Below, piece by piece: positions 24,913 to 32,761 of a stretch of 34,163 nucleotides of DNA (position 1 is its first letter; the number at the start of each line of letters is the position of its first letter). Position numbers and translations under genes: made by a program. The notes under the pieces are model-generated. The model searched no databases. It worked only from the letters and a program-made list of their open reading frames with translations, and was not told the origin of the DNA. The stretch lies in contig CATPCJ010000226.1 of assembly GCA_955652915.1 (NCBI GenBank), positions 1 to 34,163 of the forward strand, written 5' to 3'. The DNA is from an uncultured Bryobacteraceae bacterium (GTDB lineage: Bacteria; Acidobacteriota; Terriglobia; Bryobacterales; Bryobacteraceae).

Positions 24913-24917
24913 CGGCT

Positions 24918-24950
24918 GTGGATCTTAGAGCGAGTTTTTTCACAGCTTCC
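24918..24950 (+). repeat. Right-hand fragment of the 120-bp palindromic element
   Basis: GTGGATCTTAGAGCGAG, then a T-run and CACAGCTTCC, match 15283-15314 closely. With the fragment at 24113-24135 it brackets the intron remnant. Confidence 0.65.
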
Positions 24951-24975
24951 AGGTCAGAGCTCTATCGCATCGAGG

Positions 24976-25851
24976 TCAGTTTCCCAGCTTTTGCAGGAAT
25001 TCTTTCGCCACTTCGACGACTTGACGATGATCCACATCCACCGCCGAGTTCATTTTTCGCACGCTTGCATCGGTGAACTTACCGGATAATTCCGAAAGCA
25101 CCTTACGAACTTCCGGGTTAGATGCCAGCAAATCCGTGCGCACAGCGATGCAGGCTTGATACGGTGGGAAAACGTGCTTATCGTCCTCGAGAACTTTCAG
25201 GTCCAACTTGTCCAGCAAGCCATCAGTGGTGCCTCCGGCTACTATGCTCACCTTTTTCTGCAATAGCGCGGTGTAGAGAAGGCCCAAATCCATGCTCTTC
25301 GGTGGCGCAATCCATCGGATCGGATACACGTTCAGAGCGCCGTAACCATCGGGACGCTGCAAGAATTCGTAACCGGCGCCCAACGCGAACCCGGTTGGAT
25401 CGGCGGCCGCATCGCTTAATTTCTCAAGATGACGGTCGCGTGCATCTGCGCCGCGAACTGTCATCGCGAAAGAATTATTGAAGCCCAGCGGATCCAGCCA
25501 CTCCACCCCCATGCCGGTCAGATATTCCGTACGCACCCGGTCCAACACCACCACCGGATCCGTGACGCCGCTGCGCTTCAGCACGTTCGTGAACGCAGTG
25601 CCGGTGTATTCCGGATATAGATCGATATCCTTGGACAGCAGTGCCTGATGGGCCAGCAGGGTTCCTCCCAAATTCAGCTTCCGATCCACCGGCTGATGCA
25701 GGCGGTTCTCCAGATGTTGCGCGATGATTTCGCCCAGAATCACTTGCTCGGTGAAATTCTTCGAGCCCACCGCGATGCGGTGCTTCGACGAACACCCGGC
25801 CAACAGGAAAAGCAGACAAATCAGACAGCCGAAAAGCGTTTTTCGATCCAA
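24976..25851 (-). CDS. Glycine-betaine/OpuC-EgtU-type substrate-binding lipoprotein
   Basis: 291 residues from a TTG at 25851, supported by GGAGGA six bases upstream. Longer frames reaching 26469 are an antisense-free extension through the permease and have no family likeness. The N-terminus LDRKTLFGCLICLLFLLAGC is a lipoprotein signal with lipobox LAGC, so the protein is anchored outside the inner membrane. The body is the OpuAC/ProX-like domain: IAVGSKNFTEQVILGEIIAQ, GLLYTALLQKKVSIVAGGTTDG and VFPPYQACIAVRTDLLASNP. This family binds quaternary-ammonium compounds in an aromatic cage. It overlaps the permease gene by 31 bases and is the last gene of the egtB-egtD-transporter operon, so hercynine or ergothioneine is a likely ligand. 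Confidence 0.9.
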   Translation of the reverse strand: MDRKTLFGCLICLLFLLAGCSSKHRIAVGSKNFTEQVILGEIIAQHLENRLHQPVDRKLNLGGTLLAHQALLSKDIDLYPEYTGTAFTNVLKRSGVTDPVVVLDRVRTEYLTGMGVEWLDPLGFNNSFAMTVRGADARDRHLEKLSDAAADPTGFALGAGYEFLQRPDGYGALNVYPIRWIAPPKSMDLGLLYTALLQKKVSIVAGGTTDGLLDKLDLKVLEDDKHVFPPYQACIAVRTDLLASNPEVRKVLSELSGKFTDASVRKMNSAVDVDHRQVVEVAKEFLQKLGN

Positions 25852-26441
25852 CCTATTCCTCCATCCGAAATGAGCGCCAGCAGAGCGGCCGGCACTGCGC
25901 CGGCCAGAATCTGCGTGGTGTCCACCGACGCGATGCCGCGAAAAATAAACTCGCCTAAGCCGCCGCCGCCGATTGCAGCGGCAATGGTGGCGGTACCAAT
26001 GGTCGTGACGGTTGCCACCCGCACGCCGGCGAGAATCGTGCGCGCCGCCAGCGGCAGTTCCACTTGCTGGAGCAGTTGCCGGCCGGTCATCCCCATCGCG
26101 ATCGCGGACTCCCGTACGGCCGGTTCCACGCTCAAAATGCCGACCAGGGTATTCCGCAGGATCGGCAGCAGAGCATACAAAACCAGCGCGACAATGGCGG
26201 TCCGTTTGCCGATTCCGCCGATCAATGGAATCGGAATTAGAAACCCGAAAAGGGCCAGACTGGGAACCGTTTGCATCACGTTCGCGAACCCTAGCACGCC
26301 GGTCCGCAGCATCGGACGCCGCGTTAGCAAAATTCCGGCGGGTATTCCAATCGCAAGCGCAATCGCGATGGATATCAAAACCAGCACAAAATGTTCCGAC
26401 GTGTGCTGAAGAATTTCCCGCAGCAAGCCAGGCCGATTCAT
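25821..26441 (-). CDS. OpuB/ProW-type ABC transporter permease
   Basis: 206 residues, about five membrane helices (FVLVLISIAIALAIGIPAGI, AIVALVLYALLPIL, TIAAAIGGGGLGEFIF). The EAA-like cytoplasmic loop is visible in ESAIAMGMTGRQLLQQVELP followed by LAARTILAGVRV, which contacts the ATPase. The size fits single-permease betaine transporters that act as homodimers; EgtUV-type systems fuse this unit to the binding protein, whereas here they are separate overlapping genes. The start ATG overlaps the ATPase stop (ATGA). Confidence 0.92.
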   Translation of the reverse strand: MNRPGLLREILQHTSEHFVLVLISIAIALAIGIPAGILLTRRPMLRTGVLGFANVMQTVPSLALFGFLIPIPLIGGIGKRTAIVALVLYALLPILRNTLVGILSVEPAVRESAIAMGMTGRQLLQQVELPLAARTILAGVRVATVTTIGTATIAAAIGGGGLGEFIFRGIASVDTTQILAGAVPAALLALISDGGIGWIEKRFSAV

Positions 26442-27211
26442 CGGTCGAGCACATCCATCTTGAGCACATCCATCTTGAGCACGTCCAGGAACGCCCGCGT
26501 TTGTGGCGTCCGCGATTTCAAAAACTCTTCGGGCGTCGCCAAGATCTCCAGTTTCCCACGATCCAGCAATGCGATGCGCGTGCCCAGACGTAGCGCTTCG
26601 CGGACATCGTGCGTGACGAAAATGGAGGTCTTATGAAGCGATTTTCGCAGGGCTAGAAATTGGTCCTGCAATTCCAGGCGTGTCACCGGATCGAGCGCGC
26701 CGAATGGCTCATCGAAGAGCAGCAGACGGGGATCGGCAGCCAACGCGCGCGCCACGCCTACCCGCTGGCGCTGCCCACCGGAAAGCTCGCGCGGCTTCCG
26801 ATTCAAGAACTGGCCGGGATCCAATCCCACCTGCTCGAGTAATTCGGTGGTGCGCGCGGCAATTCGCTCCGGCGGCCATTCCAGCAGCTTGGGCACGAGG
26901 CCGACATTCGCGCCGATGGTGAAATGAGGGAACAGTCCGACCTCCTGAATGACGTAGCCGATGCCGCGGCGCAGTTGAATCAAATCCCACGCGGCGGTCG
27001 CACGCCCGTCCACCAGCACTTCCCCGGAGCTGGGCAGCACCAGACCATTCACCATTTTGAGCGCGGTGGTTTTTCCAGAGCCGCTACGCCCCAGCAACAC
27101 CAACGTCTCGCCCGGCTCAATGATGAAACTCAAGTCGTCGAGGATGAGGTTTCGGCCGATGCGAAACGAGACGCTGCGAAATTCCACCGTGGCGGTGGAA
27201 CTGGCCGCCAT
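26438..27211 (-). CDS. OpuBA/ProV/EgtV-type ABC transporter ATPase
   Basis: 257 residues. The ATG at 27211 shares a base with the egtD stop (TGATG), pointing to translational coupling; a longer start at 27247 would lie within egtD. Motifs: Walker A LGRSGSGKTTALK, Q-loop YVIQEVGLFPH, signature LSGGQRQRVGVARAL, Walker B LLLFDEPFGALD, and switch His VTHDVREALRL. The Q-loop text is typical for quaternary-amine transporters. No CBS domains follow. The C-terminus carries a small LKMDV repeat (LDVLKMDVLKMDVLDR) from a 15-base tandem duplication. Confidence 0.93.
   Translation of the reverse strand: MAASSTATVEFRSVSFRIGRNLILDDLSFIIEPGETLVLLGRSGSGKTTALKMVNGLVLPSSGEVLVDGRATAAWDLIQLRRGIGYVIQEVGLFPHFTIGANVGLVPKLLEWPPERIAARTTELLEQVGLDPGQFLNRKPRELSGGQRQRVGVARALAADPRLLLFDEPFGALDPVTRLELQDQFLALRKSLHKTSIFVTHDVREALRLGTRIALLDRGKLEILATPEEFLKSRTPQTRAFLDVLKMDVLKMDVLDR
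26447..26486. repeat. 15-base tandem repeat in the ATPase 3' end
   Basis: GAGCACATCCATCTT is present at 26447-26461 and 26462-26476, with a partial third copy to 26486. The unit is in frame (five codons, LKMDV on the minus strand) and lies just before the ATPase stop and permease start, so slippage would alter the ATPase tail without breaking the operon. Confidence 0.9.
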
Positions 27212-28197
27212 CAACGAACCGTCCAGAGGCTCTCGACGAACAGCCACTCCCGATCCACCCAGTGGGCCGCGACTTGGAATCCGGTCTCGCCAGCCAGATC
27301 GGCCATTTCCGAAAGCTGAAATTTATGTGAGGACTCAGTCCAGATTGTTTCCCCGGACTGGAAGTGCACCGTCAAGTCTGCTTCCGCGATCGAGACCGTT
27401 TGATCTTTACGCGAGCGTAGGTGCATCTCGATGCGCCGCTCCGGTTCATTCCAGGTGGCCTGGTGCTCGAAATTCCGCAGCTCGAAATCCGCGCCCAGTT
27501 CGCGGTTGATGCGCCCCAGGATATTCAAGTTGAACGCCGCCGTCAGACCGGTTGGATCGTCATAGGCGGCCAGCATGCGTTCGCGATTCTTCACTAAATC
27601 CGCACCCACCAGCAAGGCATCGCCGGGCTGCAGGCATTGGCTTAGATTCCTTAGAAACTCGCCCGCGCAAGAACGTTCGAAGTTCCCAATTGTGCTGCCG
27701 AGAAATAACACCAGTAAACTCTCGCCGAGCTTGCGCTCCGCCACGGCGCTGGCCATTCCGTGCAAATATGACTGCTCGAGCGGGTGCACCTCCGCGACAT
27801 CCGCGAGATCGTGCGCGCAGCGCGCCAAGGCATCCGCTGACACGTCGATCGGGAAAAAGCGCAGCCGTCCGCTGGGAGGCTGCAGGGCGGTCAAAATCGA
27901 ACGCGTCTTTTTCCCTGTGCCGCTTCCCAATTCGATGACGGTGCACGGTGCGGGAATCAGTCTGGCGATGTCGGGTGCATGCACGCGCAGCAGACGCTCG
28001 TCGGCACGCGTGAGCCCGTACTCGGGTAAATGAGTGATGGCCTCGAATAGAGCGCTGCCCAAATCGTCATAGAAATACTTGGAGTGCAGTTCCTTCCGTG
28101 GCTTGCTTAAGCCTGCGCGCACGTCGGCTGCGAACTCACTTGCGCCGCGCTTGGATACCGCGCTAATTTTCGACAACGCGGAAGCTGGCGTAGACAT
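27211..28197 (-). CDS. egtD: L-histidine N-alpha-methyltransferase EgtD (ergothioneine pathway)
   Basis: 328 residues, standard length. EgtD uses three S-adenosylmethionine to turn histidine into hercynine (histidine betaine). Seen: KYFYDDLGSALFEAITHLPE then YGLTRAD (histidine-binding tyrosine), SAM motif VIELGSGTGKKTRSIL (about 87-101), LLVLFLGSTIGNFE, GLTAAFNLNILGRINRELGA (substrate Asn) and ETIWTESSHKF, matching the Glu-x-Ser that holds the imidazole in characterised EgtD. The start lies 35 bases inside egtB. The downstream ATPase start overlaps its stop. Other pathway genes (egtA, egtC, egtE) are absent from the window. Confidence 0.95.
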   Translation of the reverse strand: MSTPASALSKISAVSKRGASEFAADVRAGLSKPRKELHSKYFYDDLGSALFEAITHLPEYGLTRADERLLRVHAPDIARLIPAPCTVIELGSGTGKKTRSILTALQPPSGRLRFFPIDVSADALARCAHDLADVAEVHPLEQSYLHGMASAVAERKLGESLLVLFLGSTIGNFERSCAGEFLRNLSQCLQPGDALLVGADLVKNRERMLAAYDDPTGLTAAFNLNILGRINRELGADFELRNFEHQATWNEPERRIEMHLRSRKDQTVSIAEADLTVHFQSGETIWTESSHKFQLSEMADLAGETGFQVAAHWVDREWLFVESLWTVR

Positions 28198-29386
28198 AGG
28201 GATAGTTGGGGCGGAACCAGTTACGAAAAGATCGGCGCAGAAAACAGCTCGCGGTTTGCGGCGAGGCGCCTTTCATCACATAGTGCTCTTCGTCGAAGAA
28301 ATTCTGTGAATAGCCTGGATAAAAGGGGAAGGGTTGAAATCCCGCAAAAGGGGCGAAGGGCGTGCGCGTCCACTCCCACCCATTGCCGACCAGGTGAGAC
28401 ACTCCAAAAGCGCTGTCGCCCGCGGGATTCGCGTCCACATCCACCGGATCTGAATCCTGGAAGTCGAAATTTCCGTACGCGGGGGAGGGCGGGGAATCGC
28501 CCCAGGGATAATTTCGTTCTTCCCCGGATGGTGTTCCGTAGGCGGCCCGGTGGAACTGCGCTTCGGTGGGCAATTCTCTTCCGATCCAAGACGCGTAGGC
28601 GCTGGCCTGCACGTAGGTAACGTACACCGGAGCGTTCAACGGCAGCGGAATCTCACCGAACATCCCGCGATAGAACCACTCTTCGTTGCGCCGCGTCCAG
28701 AAATGCGGGGGCTCCGCGCCGGTGCGGACGAATTCCAGGTAATCGCCGTTCGTAACTTTATTCTTAAGGATGGCGAAGCGTCGCACTTCTACTTGATGCT
28801 CGTCGAACTCGTTATCCCAGCCGAATTCACCCGCTTTCTGGCCGAGTGTCGCTGTTCCGCGCGGGATCTGGATCATCGATGCCGGCGATCTTTCCGAAGA
28901 ATGCTTTTTGCCAGGTGGAGTCCCAAGCTTCTGGTCATACGGCAAATTGTGGAACAGGTAGGCGAGGGTCTCGGCGTGCATCAGGCGATGTTCGAGCGCC
29001 ACTTGGACGATTTGCTCCGGTGCTTCGTCCAAGAGCTTGTCGATTATGACACGCGTGCGCTGGCCATACGCGCGCACTTCTTCCACGGACGGCCAGTCGG
29101 ATGGCTGGTCTTCGGCGGCTTTCCCAACCGGTGGATCGATACCAAATTCAAATAGACGGTCGAATTCCGGATGAAACGACGAAACGCCACCGAGCCCTTG
29201 ACGGACAATCTGGTTCCAATCGAATGCCTCTAGATGCCCCAGGTAAAAGATAAGGCGATGTCTTTCATGGATTGGCCGGGAATAGTAGGCTTCCGGTTTC
29301 AGGATCTGGAATGTCTGGTCGGTTCGCGCCCTGGCGGAAAGCATTCTTTCGCGGAGAACCTGGTTAACTGCAGGTAGGGTTGACAT
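28163..29386 (-). CDS. egtB: Ergothioneine sulfoxide synthase EgtB (iron-dependent)
   Basis: 407 residues. GGAGG lies five bases before the ATG. The N-terminal DinB-like helical domain carries the iron ligands: His51 in YLGHLEAFDWNQ and His133/His137 in LEHRLMHAETLAYL, the HX3H pair. The C-terminal formylglycine-generating-enzyme-like domain follows (IQIPRGTATLGQKAGEFGWD, RELPTEAQFHRAAYG, LVGNGWEWTRTPF, ending RNWFRPNYPYVYASFRV). EgtB couples hercynine to cysteine or gamma-glutamylcysteine with O2. Acidobacterial enzymes of this type are known to use cysteine directly, which would make egtA and egtC dispensable; this is inference. First gene of the five-gene operon. Confidence 0.95.
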   Translation of the reverse strand: MSTLPAVNQVLRERMLSARARTDQTFQILKPEAYYSRPIHERHRLIFYLGHLEAFDWNQIVRQGLGGVSSFHPEFDRLFEFGIDPPVGKAAEDQPSDWPSVEEVRAYGQRTRVIIDKLLDEAPEQIVQVALEHRLMHAETLAYLFHNLPYDQKLGTPPGKKHSSERSPASMIQIPRGTATLGQKAGEFGWDNEFDEHQVEVRRFAILKNKVTNGDYLEFVRTGAEPPHFWTRRNEEWFYRGMFGEIPLPLNAPVYVTYVQASAYASWIGRELPTEAQFHRAAYGTPSGEERNYPWGDSPPSPAYGNFDFQDSDPVDVDANPAGDSAFGVSHLVGNGWEWTRTPFAPFAGFQPFPFYPGYSQNFFDEEHYVMKGASPQTASCFLRRSFRNWFRPNYPYVYASFRVVEN

Positions 29387-29419
29387 GGTAGCCTCCGGCC
29401 ACGCTTTTACAGATTAGCA

Positions 29420-29454
29420 GGGCGGCGGGAGGCTGGGGGCTTGGGCTTTGGGGG
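29420..29454. promoter_or_regulatory. G-quadruplex-type G-tract upstream of egtB
   Basis: Plus-strand G runs at 29420-29422, 29427-29429, 29435-29439, 29443-29445 and 29450-29454, with 3-5 base loops, satisfy a G-quadruplex pattern. The tract ends 34 bases upstream of the egtB start and so lies in its promoter or leader region. The remaining gap 29387-29670 (284 bases) has no other named element; a promoter for the CHRD gene is expected at its right end. Confidence 0.55.
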
Positions 29455-29670
29455 CTGGCTACACCAGCGGTCGTGTGAGAATTCGGATCTGGCGTAGCTA
29501 AGCCCGCCGGTCCTATTGAACGCGCCATTTGGGGAACGCGCGGGTGGTGGTTCAAGTAAGAGGGGGTTCTAAAGTGGTGCAAAGTTAGAATATCCTAGAC
29601 ACCTTCCATAACAGGAATACATTCTAAATGCAGTAATTTACGAACCTCTTATCAAGCTCGAAAGGAGACT

Positions 29671-30203
29671 ATGAAAAAACCGCTGCTTTCCTTGTTGTGT
29701 CCTCTATCTTGCTTCTTACGATGCCCGTCGCCAACGCGGCAACGATCTTTGTTACGACTCTCGCCGGGACCAACGAAGTTCCACCCAACGCCTCACCCGC
29801 ATTCGGCTTCGGCAAAGTAGTCCTGAACGACGCGCAAACACAAATCACGGTGGATGAAGACTGGTTTAACCTGACCGCGCCTGCTACTGCTTCGCACATC
29901 CATGGCCCTGCGGCTCCAGGCATGAATGGTCCAGTGCTCTTCCCCTTCATGGGTGTTCCGGCGGCGACGACTGGCGCTATTCCCGAACAGGTGTTTGCCA
30001 TTACGCCCACTCAAGTTGCCCAACTGCAAGCGGGCCTGTTCTACATGAACGTGCACTCCAGTAATTTCCCGGGAGGCGAAATCCGGGGGCAACTTCTGCA
30101 ACAGACCCCAGAGCCTGCCAGTCTTGCGTTAATCGGGTTCGGCTTGGGCGCCATAGCCACCTTGGTCAGGCGCCGCAGCCGGCAAGCGCACCCGCTTCGC
30201 TGA
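29671..30203 (+). pseudogene. CHRD-domain PEP-CTERM protein, signal peptide split by an A-tract frameshift
   Basis: AAAGGAG (29661-29667) precedes ATG 29671, followed by six A residues. With seven A's the reading would be MKKTAAFLVVSSILLLTMPV then ANA, a perfect signal peptide running into the CHRD domain. With six A's the ATG frame is off by one and stops early. The intact part starts at GTG 29697. CHRD motifs: NEVPPNASPAFGFGKVVLND, ATASHIHGPAAPGMNGPV and GLFYMNVHSSNFPGGEIRGQ. The end is a PEP-CTERM signal (TPEPASLALIGFGLGAIATL, then RRRSRQ). So it is an exosortase-processed surface protein. A sequencing error or natural slippage could restore the frame, in which case this is an active gene of 177 residues. 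Confidence 0.8.
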
Positions 30204-30353
30204 TTCTGTTCCTGCGCAATCGATATTCCGCGGGGAAGTTCGAGGTGTGGACTTTGAGGGCTAGCGACCGGGGTACGGGACTGTGATCGGTGGGCGGTGT
30301 CGAGGCAACAATCACCGGCCCCCGATCAGCAGTTACTGCTTCCTCTAACTGAG

Positions 30354-30911
30354 CTACTCTTTGGTGCCGCTTGCCACTGTTGCCGGAGCGGCTGGTGCTG
30401 CGGGAACAACAGTCGCGGCATCGTGCATCGACTGATTGCGCTTCGTCTTCCAGTATTTGTCGCCCCACCAATCCTGTGGGTCCTGATGGGGGCTCTGGGC
30501 AACCGTCTGCCGTTCTGCGATTCCTTCGCGTATGGCTGTCGCTTCACGCGCGGTCAGCTCGAAGTTCAACGTTCCCTTTGCGCCGGCGGCGTCTTTGAAG
30601 TTGATTGCCAGCGTCTGCTTCTTGTGAGCGGGAAACATAGTTGGCATCGGAATCTTTCCCAAGAGGCGGTGTCCTTCGCCCTGAACGACGTTGGTGCCGG
30701 TGATCTGGGTATAAGGAATCTTGTAAACCGATTGGCCGTAATTGAAGCTCAGCTCTTTCGCATCGCCGACGCTGATAACACCGGAAGCATTGAGCGGAAT
30801 CGACTTCGCGGTTCCTCCAATGTATTCAACGGTGCTGGAAGCACCCAAAATGGCGCACGGCAGGATCGCGAAAACAACCGTGGAAACCAGAACCTGGCGG
30901 ATTGAAGACAT
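30354..30911 (-). CDS. Hypothetical exported protein
   Basis: 185 residues from the ATG at 30911, placed nine bases after AAGGAG; the TTG at 30920 is too close to that site. A signal peptide is clear (RQVLVSTVVFAILPCAILGA). The middle (VEYIGGTAKSIPLNASGVIS, YKIPYTQITGTNVVQGEG) looks like an all-beta domain resembling small ligand- or lipid-binding sandwiches, which I cannot name. The tail is Ala/Pro-rich (VVPAAPAAPATVAS) and probably disordered. Function unknown. Gap 30204-30353 holds nothing recognised. Confidence 0.75.
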   Translation of the reverse strand: MSSIRQVLVSTVVFAILPCAILGASSTVEYIGGTAKSIPLNASGVISVGDAKELSFNYGQSVYKIPYTQITGTNVVQGEGHRLLGKIPMPTMFPAHKKQTLAINFKDAAGAKGTLNFELTAREATAIREGIAERQTVAQSPHQDPQDWWGDKYWKTKRNQSMHDAATVVPAAPAAPATVASGTKE

Positions 30912-30992
30912 GTAGTACAACTCCTTGCGAGTACTATCGGCAGCATCGCCAAGGGACTTTAGGAATCCAAACCGCCCTACAATGAATGCAGC

Positions 30993-31253
30993 ATGTCCGT
31001 TTACGATGAACGCCGCGAAGAACTAGAAAAGCAAGAGTTTATGATGGGCGCCGAGCGTGGCCGCCTGGCCGTCACGATGGATTTGCTCACCGACGCCCTG
31101 ATCCTGGTCGGCCAGCACGGCGTCTACTGTCAAAGTACCCGGCAACCGGGGAAGCCCGCCATGGATATACAGATGATATCCAAGTGTCTGACCGACGCCA
31201 AGGAACTTGTGGCCGACGTCATGGGCGGATTAAAAGAGAAATCACGCGCCTGA
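30993..31253 (+). CDS. Small hypothetical protein
   Basis: 86 residues, charged helical N-terminus (DERREELEKQEFMMGAERGR), no membrane segment. No domain recognised. Good coding character and ends 10 bases before the convergent TPR gene. The ribosome site is weak, so the exact start is less sure. Confidence 0.5.
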   Translation: MSVYDERREELEKQEFMMGAERGRLAVTMDLLTDALILVGQHGVYCQSTRQPGKPAMDIQMISKCLTDAKELVADVMGGLKEKSRA

Positions 31254-31263
31254 ATTGCACCCT

Positions 31264-32643
31264 TTATTCGGCGCCAAAAACTTTTTTCAGCATCGCACGG
31301 AACCTTGGATCGGACCGGAGGCTGTCGAATCGGGGATCCACCTTGAGCCAGATCAACCGCGGGTCGTGCCGCGCAAAGGCTTTCTCGAGCGCGGCGAATG
31401 CATTGTCCTTGTCGCCGATGAGCGCATAGGTCTGGGCCGCGTCGATATTCGAAAGTTTCCGAATGGCCTCAGCCTTCTGCCTGGCCTCATCCATATGCCC
31501 GGTTAGCGCCAGCTCGGCCTCCTCGTTCCGCGCGTCTCCGGACTTCTGGAATTGCTCCATGGCCTTTTGAGGTTTGCCCGCATACGCATATGCCATGCCC
31601 AGTTCCCACGTCGCCTCGAAATTATCGGGACCAAGCTCCAGAGCTTTTCGGTATCGCTCGATGGCTGCATCGTACTGACGGCTGACCAGCAAAACCCAAC
31701 CCGCTGCATAGTTCGAAAAAAGCGAAAGTGGATCCAGGTCCGCACCGAGTTTGCTTTCAGCGCGCGCCGTTTCCAGTTGGCCAAGTGGCGTCAGATACGC
31801 GATCGCGATAGACCTATGTACATCCGCCGAGCCGGGCCTCAGTTCCATCGCCCGCTTGAACTCACGCTCCGATCCGGTCCAGTCCCATTCGTCCATGGCC
31901 TTCGTGAATCCAAGCGCGACATGCGCCTCGGCGATCGAGCCGTCGATGTCGATCGCCTTTTGCGCAGCCGCGTTAGCTTTCGGCCAGAGATCCAGCTTCA
32001 CGTAACAATCGGCGAGCGCCGCGAGCGCTGCCGCGAATTTGACATCCATTCGCGCCGCCTGCTCGAAGTAATCCGCCGCTTTCGCCGGGTCGTTGCGCAG
32101 CATCCAGAATCGCCCCCGCAAGTACAGATCGTATGCGGCCGGATTCTCAGTTAGCCGCGGTGCAAGCTGGTGATTGGGATCGACGCGAATCTGTACGTGC
32201 AGTACGTTGATAACGGCCTTCGCCAGATCGTCCTGAATCGCAAAGACATCGTTCGGGGTGCGCTCATAGGTCTGCGACCACAATTGGAAGTTGGTCTTTG
32301 CATCGATCAACTGCGCTGTTATCTTCAAATGCCCGGCCGATTTTTGCGCCGCGCCCTGGAGCACGGCAACAGCTTCGGCGCTGGGTCCCCTGACGACACG
32401 AAGACCCGGCACCTGGGCCAGCGCATTGCTCAACTCAACACTTAGACCGCCGGCGAAATATTCGTCCGTGGAAAATGGCGGAACCGATAGAGTAATGACA
32501 GCTGGAGCCGGAGGAGTTTCCACCGGCTTATTCCCAACGAGGAAATACCAGACCCAGATGCCGATCAGTCCGAGCAGGCACAGCCCGAACATGAACAGTC
32601 GCCGCCCGATTGGCGGCTGATATCCTTTTGCGGAAGGTTCCAA
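31264..32643 (-). CDS. Membrane-anchored TolB-N/TPR protein, shortened at the N-terminus
   Basis: 459 residues. A short basic lead is followed by one membrane helix (LFMFGLCLLGLIGIWVWYFL), a TolB-amino-terminal-like segment (FAGGLSVELSNALAQVPGLR, HLKITAQLIDAKTNFQLWSQ, TYERTPNDVFAIQDDLAKAV) and about six TPR repeats (AAYDLYLRGRFWMLRNDPAK, AIERYRKALELGPDNFEATW). In the family a winged-helix DNA-binding head precedes the helix. Here an in-frame TGA directly precedes the TTG start, so the head is missing; the VVRGPSAEA-to-AVLQG region also looks shorter than in relatives. Acts probably as a membrane-bound sensor or scaffold. The lost head matches in kind the orphan head at 1930-2348. Confidence 0.8.
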   Translation of the reverse strand: MEPSAKGYQPPIGRRLFMFGLCLLGLIGIWVWYFLVGNKPVETPPAPAVITLSVPPFSTDEYFAGGLSVELSNALAQVPGLRVVRGPSAEAVAVLQGAAQKSAGHLKITAQLIDAKTNFQLWSQTYERTPNDVFAIQDDLAKAVINVLHVQIRVDPNHQLAPRLTENPAAYDLYLRGRFWMLRNDPAKAADYFEQAARMDVKFAAALAALADCYVKLDLWPKANAAAQKAIDIDGSIAEAHVALGFTKAMDEWDWTGSEREFKRAMELRPGSADVHRSIAIAYLTPLGQLETARAESKLGADLDPLSLFSNYAAGWVLLVSRQYDAAIERYRKALELGPDNFEATWELGMAYAYAGKPQKAMEQFQKSGDARNEEAELALTGHMDEARQKAEAIRKLSNIDAAQTYALIGDKDNAFAALEKAFARHDPRLIWLKVDPRFDSLRSDPRFRAMLKKVFGAE

Positions 32644-32761
32644 TCAAGAGTGTAGCGCCGGACGTAATAAAAGGGAACACCTCGGCGTCCCCTGGGTCCA
32701 ATCGTGACCGTAATCCATCGCACCGCGGCCGTCGCCATCGCGGTGCGGAGCGCCATACGCG

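Noticed and set aside
24976..26469. A 497-residue frame containing the binding protein
   Set aside because: The first 200 residues are Arg/Asp-rich low-quality sequence lying in another frame of the permease; the lipobox and ribosome site place the start at 25851.
26447..26486. CRISPR-like repeat
   Set aside because: Units are contiguous without spacers and lie in frame inside a coding region.
30297..30370. tRNA-like text on the minus strand (TAGCTCAGTTAGAGG and an AGCAGT stem)
   Set aside because: TAG is the stop codon of the neighbouring gene; no acceptor stem pairs and the T-loop consensus is absent.
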